Origin: Scilla litardierei | Lineage: Eukaryota; Streptophyta; Magnoliopsida; Asparagales; Asparagaceae | NCBI GenBank assembly: GCA_030789695.1 | Contig: CM061132.1 | Location: forward strand, 162,155,442-162,219,441 | Length of the DNA: 64,000 nucleotides | Direction: 5' to 3' | Shown here: in pieces, positions 10,990 to 22,100 of the stretch | How positions within the stretch are numbered: position 1 is the stretch's first letter | Layout: every line of letters begins with the position of its first letter | The notes under the pieces: generated by a model | The model's database searches: none | What the model was told of the DNA's origin: nothing | Seen by the model: the letters and a program-made list of their open reading frames with translations, nothing else | Made by a program: the position numbers and the translations under genes

Positions 10990-11540
10990 TTGGGTGTGTG
11001 TGTCCATTGGGGTGGGTGGGTGCATGGGTGTGTGTGTGGGGCGGGGTGTGTGTGTGCGCGCGTGCGTACAGCGCGCGCGCATTTGGGGGGAGGTGTGTGT
11101 GTGCGTGCATGGGGAGGGTGTGTGTGCATTGGGGGGGGGTGTGCATGGGCTATGTGTGCATGGGGTGGGTGAGTGTGTGCATGTGTGGAAGTGTGCGTGG
11201 GTGGGTGGGTGTGGGCATGTGGTGTGTGTGCATAGGCTGGGCGTGTGTGTGCATTGGGGTGGGTTGGTGCATGGGTTTGTGTGTGGGTGTGTGCGTGCAT
11301 GAGGTGTGGGTGTGGGCATGGGTGTGTGTGCATGGGGTGGGTGGGTGTGTGCATTGGGTGCGTGTGTGTGCATGTGTGTGTGGGTGTGTGCATTGGGGTG
11401 GGTTGGTGCATTGGGGTGGGTGTGTGCATGGGGTGGGTGAGTGGGTGTGTGCATTCGGTGCGTGTGTGGGCATGGGGGTGGGTGTGGGCATGGGATGGGT
11501 ATGTGTATTGGGTGGGTGTGCGCATTGGGGTGAATTAGTG
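10990..11540. repeat. GT-rich minisatellite
   Basis: Variable units of about 20-25 bp built from gtgtgtgcattggggtggg-type words, all with G and T on the plus strand. Confidence 0.9.
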
Positions 11541-11584
11541 CATGTGTGATCGTCTACCTTATAGTGCCAAGATTGAGCCAATAC

Positions 11585-12127
11585 TTCAACAGGTCACACA
11601 CGCCCATGCACCCACCCACCCCAAGCACAAACACACCATGCACACAACCCACCCATGCACGCACACCCACCCCATGCACACAACCCACACATCCACGCAC
11701 ACACGCCCACCCCACACAACCCCACCCCCACCCAAGCACACACTCACCCTAAGCACACACACCCTATGCGCACAAACCCCATGCACACAACCCCGCCAAC
11801 CCACGCAGACATACCCACCCCACGCACACCTCCCAATGCCCACACCCACCCCACCCACCCATGCACGCACACACATACACCCCACCCACACCACACGCAT
11901 ACCCACACCACGCGCTCACCCTCCAACCACACCCACACCCCCAATGCACACACCCCCCAATGCACACAACCCCCCCCCTCCCGCGCACCCACCCATGCGC
12001 ACCCACCCCCACGCACACACCCACTCCCACCCCATGCACACCCACCCATCCACCCAAGCGTGTGCACACACCCATCCACCCCCAAGCACACACACCCACA
12101 CACACAACCCACCAGCCACGCGCGCAC

Positions 12128-12159
<32 letters not shown>

Positions 12160-12237
12160 AATGCACACACACACAACCCACCCACCCAACGCATGAACAC
12201 ACACTCACCCACACCCACTCACCCCATGCACCATCCC

Positions 12238-12240
<3 letters not shown>
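11585..12240. repeat. CA-rich minisatellite, inverse of the GT block
   Basis: Units such as cccaccccatgcacacac are reverse complements of the words in 10990-11540. The two blocks could fold into a long imperfect hairpin around the spacer 11541-11584. A (CA)n run lies at about 12128-12160. Confidence 0.9.
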
Positions 12241-12302
<62 letters not shown>

Positions 12303-12453
12303 GGGGAGAGAGAGAATCGGTAAAGAGAGATTCAGCATAGAGAAAGAAATAGAGAGAGAGAATCATTAGAGAGAGAGGAGAGAGAATCAATAGAGAGAGA
12401 GAGAGGGAGAGAGAGAATCGGTAGAGAGAGGGAGAGAGGGGGAGAGAGAATCA

Positions 12454-12502
<49 letters not shown>

Positions 12503-12600
12503 CGGTGGAGAGAGATTCGGTATATAGAGAGAAAGAGAGAGAGAATTTGTATAGAGAGGAGAGAGAATCAGTCGAGAGAGAATCGCGAGAGAGAAGCGAC
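12241..12600. repeat. GA-rich microsatellite region
   Basis: An uninterrupted (GA)n of about 58 bp starts at 12241, followed by GA-rich units with interspersed gaatcggtagag words and a second long (GA)n at about 12455-12500. Confidence 0.92.
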
Positions 12601-13017
12601 CTCAGAGTATTTACATAAAAATGGCCCAAACGTAAGAGAGATGAGCAAAATGGTCCAATTTAACACCGTCAGTCAATTTTACACTACAGAGTCTCAATTT
12701 GTCACAAACCTCAAAGTATTTACGTAAAAATAATCTAAACGTGAAAGTATTTTTATACAATTAATTCTTCAAATAAAGTAAAAGAACGTTATCCGGGTTG
12801 AAATCTCAAGTGGATCCCACAGTTCTCAACGGGTCTCAAGCGGCACGTGGATCTAGAAACTTCCAATCCCAGATCCATTTCCTCTTTTGTCGTTACATGT
12901 AAGAAAAGACTGGCTGCCTTTAACAATTTTTACCCCTCATTTTGACCGGGAAAAAAATAAAATTGCAAAAAATAAACCCCAAAAAATCGCGTTAGTTCCT
13001 TTTCTTCTTCGTCCCTC

Positions 13018-13026
13018 CAAAACCCT
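13018..13026 (+). promoter_or_regulatory. Telo-box-like motif upstream of RPB9
   Basis: AAAACCCTA about 50 bases before the RPB9 start codon matches the plant telo-box (AAACCCTA) often found near the start of genes of the transcription and translation machinery. A CAG-rich stretch (13053-13073) follows in the presumed 5' UTR. Confidence 0.4.
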
Positions 13027-13074
13027 AGGAAAAAGAGGCCTTCTGTCACTGAAGCAGCAGCAGCAACAGCAGCC

Positions 13075-13148
13075 ATGAGTACTATGAAGTTCTGCCGCGA
13101 ATGGTAATCTCCTTCGGGGAAGCCTCACTATTTTCTGTGATCTTTTCC

Positions 13149-13185
<37 letters not shown>

Positions 13186-16100
13186 ATTTTTAGATTTTGT
13201 TTTATAGCAACAATATTTTGTACCCAAAGGAAGACAGGGATCAGAAGATCCTCCTTTATGCTTGCCGCAACTGTGATCATCAGGTTCGTCATTGGATTTC
13301 CCAATTTCTACCTATTTTTTTGGATTTTTTTGGGGTTTTAGCTTTGTTTTTCTGTCATTTGGGCAAATCTTGGATCTAGGGCTGTAATCCTAATTAATCT
13401 CAGTTCATATACTTGATGGGTACTTTTTGAAGTTACAAAAAGTAAGATTAAGATTAATTTGCTTGGCACATTGTCTCTGTGTATGCAGTCTGTATGTTAT
13501 CAAACGTAATTAGCAATTGCCGATGCAGTAATGTTTGTAAGGGTATGGAGGATTTTTCATACCTCTCGGCTTGTGTATAATTCTTTCTTAAGTTAATTAG
13601 AAAATTTATTATATCGGTGAAGCGTGTATACATTTTTGAGATAGTTTCCTTCTCTTTTATCTCAAACAACTTAAATCACTCCATATCTCAAACATACATT
13701 TTTGTTAACTTTACTTGTTTCTTCATGTGTTATCTCAAGATGGTGTCATATTTGATGCGTCAATGTTGATGTGAATAAGACATTCATGATCTTAGAATCT
13801 AGTGTTACCGAAGCTTTGTCTGCATCCATTCATTGAGAGTATGGAGTGATTGGTTAGGTGTAAAGCATCATCACGATGTTCCACAACTCATAGTTGATTG
13901 ATTGAAGATATTTCATCATTCTTCTCTTCTCGTCCAATAACTGTAGTTAGAACTGTTGAAGAATGATGGTTTTGTTATGAAGTCGTTTTCAGAGTATTGT
14001 GATGAGCCCTTGGTTGTTACCATTCTTCAATTGTGCACCCTGCTACCAATTGTTGGCGCCATATGGATGGTGTCTTACACACTAAATAATAACAATTTGT
14101 ACAAAGATGAATAACAACCATTGCAGTAATATACAACGGAAATAATTGATTGACTGCAATAATAAATGAGAGTAGATAATTCAACACAGTGAAGAGATCT
14201 ATCTCAAACACACAAGATTTATCTTGGTTCGATCTTTCAGATCTAGTATAGTCCTCAAGTCTTCCTATTTGAGATGTTCACTATCTACTACAGTCCTCAA
14301 GTCTTCCTATTTGAGATGTTCGCCATAACTCTTGCAAATCCATAAAAGTAAATTATACAACTCGATAACACTCCATTACCATTTATACTACCTAATATCA
14401 ATATCCTGAGATTGAAACAACCACTCTTAAAGCAGAAAACAACTTTCGTCACCCTCAACACTCGATAGAAACTTTACGAGTATAAGTTCTCTTATAACCT
14501 TGAAATCACGTGAATGTGGATCAAAATGGGTTAGAAGTGAGTTTACAAAGAACCAAGAGTGGGTATCCTTCTATATAAAGCTGAAACTTTACAAGAGAGG
14601 GGAAGAAAAAGAAACTTTACAAAGAACCAAGAGTGTTGACTGTATAGGAGCAACCTTGTATATAAAGCTGATATCCTACATCCAGAAGAGTCAAATAATG
14701 TGACAGTTGCAACGGTCTCAAAACATATATCATGGATAGTTATAGATAGAAAACGGGACTATTAGTTGCTTAATGTGATCATTGATCAACCAATGGTTCA
14801 AACCAAATAAGAAATTTCAATCTGTATTAGTCAAACTAGAAATGTTGTTAGTTGACTAATGACAAGAGTTCATCGTTAATCAAATCTACGTTAGTCGACT
14901 AATCAGTTTGATTGAAAATATACTTATGTGTTAGTCGATAACTATCCAGATTAGTTAGTTGACTAACTATACAAATCAATGAATATTGTTAGTTTGTATT
15001 AGTCGACTACAAGGATCATTAGTCGATTAATTTATGTTGGATTTGAATAATAAAGAACAGACAGTCAACTACTAAGGTTTGTTGGTCGACTAATTGATAT
15101 TAGGAATCAAAGAATTGACTAAGAATCAGAAAGATAAAATTCAAGATATATGATATTAGTTTTTTGAAGTCTTGAAACCTATTATATGAGTATGTGTGAG
15201 TGCGTCATTAAAGCTTTACATCAAATCTAAAATAAAGAAAATAATGTTCCACAATGTATAATAATATGAGCTCAAATGATGTGTCAGTAATGTATTGTCA
15301 TAAATGATGTATCTTGAGCCTTGATACTTAATCAAATGTTTTTCTATAGCTGCATAAATCAAGTTAGTGCTATTATATTATTTATTCATCATAGATCCAA
15401 TATCCAACCATTCATAAGTTTGTGGCACCAAGCAAATTGATACCTTTGATTAATTTTAAAGAAAAGCATTCTTTTGTAGCTTAAATGCTATTTCTTTTGA
15501 CTTTTTTGCTGGCCAGTTCATTCCAGATGAAGATCTTTCTAATGGAGCATATTTATAGAAGTTCCAATTAGTTGTTCAGAGCTGGTGGGGATACTTATGT
15601 GGCTAAATGTGGCACTTTTACTAAATGCAGAGTGTTGATAGAGGTCTTTGGTTGCTTAAGATGTAGAAGAGAAATATCTCCATAATTATTATCCCTTATA
15701 AAATTAACTACGACAGAAACTGCGACAGTGTTTACTACGTTTTAAAATGTGTGATAGATCTGCAGCGAATAAATGATTCTTTTCATTTGTGTTCCTGGGT
15801 CCAAATGACATGATACAGGCAGAATAGCAGAGTTCCTTATTTGTGCAAGTGTGGAATGGTGTAGCAACATCTTTTTGCCAAGACACGGCTGAAAGCGGTG
15901 CTCCTTTTTATTCAAGTGTAATGTTAAAGCTTCACATTTAAAAGGAACAGAGTAGAAGGAACAAAAGTGATTTGTAATATCCAGCTACATGCTTATTGGA
16001 GGATCATCTTTTTTTGTACCATATGGCTGTAGCTTCTATGATGTATTACATTTTACAATATGTTTGCATTTGGAAGGGGAGTGTCATGTTATTAGATGAA

Positions 16101-19100
16101 TCATGTTACTGAGCTAGTTGACTAATACTGGAAATGTGTTACATGGACACACATGGATGTCTACGCGTCCATATGTCACAATACATACACTGCTATATTC
16201 CATAGAGGTGTACACAAAGATGTAAATACCCATGTATATGATGCCAATCAACTAAAATAATTGGGAGAGAGCTCATCAAATAATCTGTGACATTTATTTT
16301 TACAATGAAGGCATAATCTCCAAATTTATGGTTACATCATTTAAATTGACATGGGAATATGGCACATCAAAACAAAAATTTGATGTGACCTGGTGATGTT
16401 GTCAAGAAGCCTTCTTAGTTAATGGTCTTCAAACAAAAGAGTATGTTAGTTGAGAGTCTTGAGACAACCACAAAGGTTAGCGTGAGGTTGAAGAGGCATG
16501 CTTCCAAGTTTATATAAGTTCGCAACACGTTACTTTCTTCGTTTCATCTGCAGGTGGAGTGGCATGTTGGTTAATAGGATGTGCCATGTAACTGAAGTAG
16601 GCTAAAGATATAAAGATTCTGCTTCGTTAATGGTAGTTGATTAACAAGGGTATTATGTAACAAAATTAGCACTGTTTTAGTATAGGCTCTCAACAGCAAA
16701 GTTTACTTTCCAGATATGGCCAATTGAGGGGAAGATGCGCATACTTACCGTATAACATGAATTTAGTATAAGTTGTAACCTGTGAAAAAAGTGTTTTGGT
16801 TTATTGTATTTTGACACGTTCATGGCCTGCCTACTTTCACACTCCCTTTCCGTGACAGAATTATTTTTTAAATTTTGTAATACAAGTATACAACCAAACC
16901 ATTTTCTTTGAGACACATGTATGGCATGTGTACTTTGTACTGAGCCTTTATGACAGGCTCAGTACAAAGTGACTACTGTGGAGTGTAAAATTATGACTTC
17001 TCCATTAATTGTTAGCCTCCTTAAAGTGAAGCTAGACTTGATCTTCTTTTCTTCTTTTCTTTTTTTGGACTTCTTGATGAATTCCATGTAAGCTTTTACT
17101 AGAAGACGTGTTCCCTTGATGTTTTACCATTTGTATGTTCTTTGAGAATCTTGACAATAGAAGGACAAAGTTATTATGAGAAATATCAGGGTAGGAGATA
17201 AGCTTAATCAAATTATAAATTATAGTTAATAATTGCTTGTTACTATAAATATACACTTCACTACAATGTGATGCTGGTTGTCACTGATCATCTCTGCACT
17301 GAAGGTGCTTTTTCTTCATCCTTTTTTCACCACTTTGCAGGAGGTTGCTGATAACAATTGTGTCTATAGAAATGAGATAACTCATGATGTGGGTGAGCGT
17401 ACTCAAGTCCTACAAGACGTAACAGCTGATCCAACTTTACCTCGTACCAAGACAGTTCGATGTGCTGAGTGCAATCATCCAGAAGCTGTCTTTTTCCAGG
17501 TTTATTTACTTTGCTGATTTTATTTTTAATTTATGACTGATAAGTTTTAGTGGGACCATCTACTGCACTGGTTGGCTTATAAGATTGTATGGAAGGGAAA
17601 ATTTGCATGCCCGCACCACTATATATAGTCCAGGATTGATGTGTTTATTAGCCTCATGATTTGCCATTTCATGTGCAAGGAAAGAGATGGAAAAATTGGA
17701 TAAAAATGAAAATTTTGAATCTTGAGTGTTAACACTGTCAGCTAGAGATTTACATTTAATTGCTAAACTGATGGGTCATTTATTAGTTTGAGGATTGTTT
17801 CTGCGTTTGCTAAACCCAACAGTTCTAAGATAAGTGCAGATTGTTGCTTGATGGTATTTAATACGGATGACCAATTTAGCTGAAAAGTCTTAGACCATGT
17901 TTAGCAACAATGTTTAGTTTCTAAAACTGGGTTTTGGTGGAGTTTGTGGTCCAAACTGTCAGGAACTTTGGATTGTTTGGATGCCAAAATAAGTTTCTGA
18001 AAATGAGGTTTTAGAGGCTTCAAACCTTATGAAAATGGAGTATATGAAAATCCTTATGAAAATGGAGTATATGAGAATCCTATATGAGTGGAATTTCACA
18101 AACTGAACCTCAGTCGTTTTAGATTAGATGAAACCTCTGTTTCAGTTTTGCCAAAGTAGGTCTTAAAAGTAAAATTGATGATATGGTTTTATTCAAAACC
18201 AATTTGTTAGCCAATCTTTGTCTGCTGCATCATTGTTCCCAGGGAAAATCTGCAGTGTGGCTAGCATGCTAAGTCAGAAAAAAGAGATTCAAACAGAAGT
18301 AGGAAGGTATAGGATAAGAGCTAAAGTAATTTCGATGAGACAGAGGTTGGTAATTCACAAGCGATGGCTAGACGCTTATAGAGTAAACCGAAAATAAAAG
18401 GGAAATGTAGATCATAGCAAGAGGCAACACATACATAGAATGAGCGGGTCCCTAGAGCGCCTGCTCATAGCATTTAGCATTAACTAGAGTCCTTAACCTT
18501 TATATCATCTTATTCAAGGAAGATGCCTTACAAAACGACGTTGGTAGCAAAAGAAAGAACTTGTACCTTGTTAATACAACATATTCTCACTTTATAAAGT
18601 AATTTACATGTGATTTCTATTGCTTTGTTTGGTTGGCAAAATATAAAGTAGAATTGGCCCAAACCCACCCGTAAGCTTCTTTAGACCAGTCAACCTTAAC
18701 TGTACTTTGTTGTTATTTACATGTATGACCATAGTTTGTTAAACAATATCATAGAGGTAGTCTCTTAGAATGTTTACCTCCCACAAACCCGTACCATCAA
18801 AACAATGTCTTATTCGTTAAAGTTCACTTTAAAAAAAACTTTAAAAAAAACTGATGTTGTATTTGTGAAAGTTGGTTCGATTGAGGTGCCGAGGAAGTAT
18901 TGGAGATGTGCAGCTGAGCTATCTTGTGCGGAGCTAGCTCGCCTGTGCTCGAACCCTGCATATATGACTCCACACAAGTCAGATACGAGGATGCGGAGCT
19001 AATGGACTTTCACAGTGCATGGATTCTCAGTTGGAAGGATCAGCGTCTCATTGGTTGGCAACTCTACGGTCCGAGCTTTGGATAACTCGGCTCGGCACTT

Positions 19101-22100
19101 CGTCAGCTCGTCCTCAGCAGGAAGTTCGGCAGCACGAAGGGACCCACCATAGGACACGACGTCCTATCCGAAGTAGAGAATACTTATTGTACCCTAAGGC
19201 TGGTGTTTAGGCAAGGGTTTCATAGGTGGAACACATTGAGAGAACTTTGAGCTGCCTATGTGAGAGCCAACTTTGAGAGATTGTGTTGAGAGCATTTGGA
19301 GAGATCTTGTGTGATTATTCTTCGTTGTCAAGAGAGAAGATTTGTATTTGTTCTCTTTTCGTAATAAAGCTCATTGGTGTTCTCTTGGCCAGCAGGTGGC
19401 CTAAAGTTGCAATATTCACAGTACTCTATTTGTTTGTTGCTTGTTTTTCATCACCAGATCTTCGACGATCATCTGCTGACACACAACAAACTAGTATCAG
19501 AGCTTACAGTTCCGGAGATTAACATTGGAGGCGAAGATGAGCAACAGTGGCAATGACAATACTTCAAAGGCGTTAACTTGTAGAGAACATGCTCCAGCGG
19601 CTCGAACTATCGTGTCCAACACAAAGTTTGAAATTGAGAAGTTTGATGGAATGATCAACTTCAGTATGTGGAGATGTAAAGTCCTGGATGTCTTGAACCA
19701 ACTTGATCAAGATATTGCATTGGATGAGAAGAAGCCAACGAGCATGTCAGATTTAGGGTTGAGAACTTTGAATCGAAATGCATGTAGAACGATCTGACTG
19801 TATTTGACGAAGGAGAAGAAATACCTTTTCATGGAGGAAACAAATGCAAGAAAAAGTATATAAAGAAGAACATACAAAATCGACTGCCTTTGAAGAAGAA
19901 GCTTTTCGGTTTGAAACGATGAAGATAAAGCAATGATCATCCTCAGCTCTTTACCCATTGATTATAAGTATTTAGTGTCGGTTCTTATTTACGGTAAGGA
20001 CTCGATCATATTTGAAGAAGTGTTTAATGCTCTTATGAGCAACGAGTTCAAGAAGAATGATGAGGACACGAGAAGCCGAGCTAACGACGCTCTTACCGTG
20101 GTAAGAGGTCAACGTAATGAGAAAGGTGGAGCTTGGAAGGGGTATTTTCGATCTAAGTTCAGGGACAAGAGTAGATGTCCTCCTCGTAAGGAATTAGCAA
20201 ATGATCAATGCGCTTTCTAAAAAAGAGGACATTGGGTCAGAGATTGTCCAAAGGCGCAGAAGAAGCATGATGCTATGGCCAATGTTGTCAAAAGCGTTGT
20301 GGTCGAAGAATGGGTACTTGTTGGTGCTTCAGAGGGTGACGTCAGATGGTTAGGTGCTCAACTCAGGATGCTCCTTCCATATGGCACCACATAGAGAGTA
20401 CTTTACAACCTTCCGTGAAGGAGTAAGGGTACAATTCTATTGGGCGATGACCGACCTTGCAGCATTGCGGACATCAGGACAGTTCGGATAAAGATGTGCA
20501 ACGGTGTTACACGAGAGGTATGCTATGTTTCCGACCTAAAGCATAATCTCTTATCGCTGGGTTCCCTCGATGCCAAGGGCTGCCAAGTGACGATGGAGAA
20601 TGATGCTCTGAGGGTGACCCGATGGGCTATGATCGTCATAAAGGGGAAGCGTATAGACAACCTGTACTATTTGAATGGTTCGGTCATGACTGGCACAACA
20701 ACTCCGACCCGTGAGGTCGATAGAGACGTGGCACATGCGTCTAGGTCATGTTGGAAAAAAAGCTTTGCAAAAGATTATCGAAGGAGATCGTCTAATGTGA
20801 GATAAGGTCGGAAAGATCTATTTCTACAAGCATTGTGTCTTCGGGAAACAGACACGAGCTTTTTTTGGGACGGCCATCCATAATACATATGTCTTCAGAA
20901 TACAGACATGAGCTTCTTTTGGGATGGCCATCCATAATACAAAGGGAGTACTTGACTATATTCATATCGACGTGTGGGGGCCGCCTCATTGAGATGTAAA
21001 CATTATTTTGTATCTTTTATTGATGATTTCTCACGCATTGTTTGGGTGTTTCCTCTGAAGTCAAAAGACCAAGGTCTGAACACGTTCATAGAGTGGAAGA
21101 AGCTGGTTGAAACTCAACAAGTCAGAAAGTTAGGCCGCTCCGAAGTGACAATGGTGGAGAGTATAGGTTGGAGTCGTTGGACCTCTTCGAAAAGTTCTGC
21201 AGATCTGAGGGGATTTAGAGACACTTCACTGTTTGTAGTATGCTCTATCAGAATCGAGTAACTGAGAGGATGGATTTTGCTGGAGAAAGTCTGATTCATG
21301 TTGTCTAATACCGTCCTATCGAAGGAGTTTTGGGCGGAGGACTTGGCGTACGCGAGCTATCTGGTCAATCAGCTACCTTCTGCTGCAATGGGTGGACGGC
21401 CTCCTTTGGAGGTTTGGTCGGAAAAGTCAGTTCTTGACTATGAGTCTGCCGATATGAGGCTGTCCGAGCTACTATACTGTGAAGGAGGACAAGCTCGACG
21501 CTAGAGCTAAGAAAGACATCCTCTTGGGCTTTAGCGATGGTGTTAAATGATACAAGCTACGGTGTCCTAGACAAAGGAAAGTGACCGTGAGCAGAGATGT
21601 GACTTTTGATGAGTCAGCACTCATGAAGGAGCATGAACTAATGGTGAAGACCAAAGAGACACAGGCTAAGCAGGTTTACTTGGAAGTGTCTAAGGTCCCA
21701 GATAGCTCGGTTATCGATTCAAGCCGACATACACCAAGGACTACAAATGACGTACTCCAGACAGACGGTGGTGATGATGGTGGTTCAAGCTCGGATGGTG
21801 GAGATAGATCGTCCCCACAAATTGCACAACAGAAGGATTCCATTGCAGCTTCAAGACCAAGGAGTGAGATACGAAGACTTGCACGATACAATGTGATGTC
21901 GTTTATCCCGTTGTAAGTATTGACATACCCGCTTCCTTCAGAGAGGTAGATCACTCTGAAGACCCAAACATGTGAAGGAAAGCGATGGACGAAGAGATGG
22001 AATCACTGATGAAGAATGAGAGATGTGATCTGGTGGAGCTTCATAAAGGCAAGAAGGCGATAGGTTGTATATCAGTCTACACCAAGTAAGGAGGCAAAGC

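Larger units (their letters stand above)
10764..12767. mobile_element. Mutator-like TIR element filled with minisatellite
   Basis: The left end GGGTAAATTGCAGAAAAATA and the inverted right end (GAATTAATTGTATAAAAATA on the minus strand) form imperfect terminal inverted repeats of roughly 50 bp, both containing CACGTTT and TTTTTACGTAAATAC. Flanks are a perfect 9-bp duplication ttcaaataa (10755-10763 and 12768-12776), the TSD length of Mutator-type elements. No transposase is present. The inside is GT-rich minisatellite (10990-11540), a 45-bp unique spacer, CA-rich minisatellite (11585-12240) and GA-rich repeats (12241-12600). The element ends 308 bp before the RPB9 start codon. Open frames inside are repeat artefacts rich in His, Thr and Pro. 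Confidence 0.85.

Noticed and set aside
10939..12369. Long His/Thr/Pro-rich and Cys/Val/Gly-rich open frames on both strands
   Set aside because: They are direct translations of the GT/CA and GA repeats, open in several frames at once and without any codon or domain signal.
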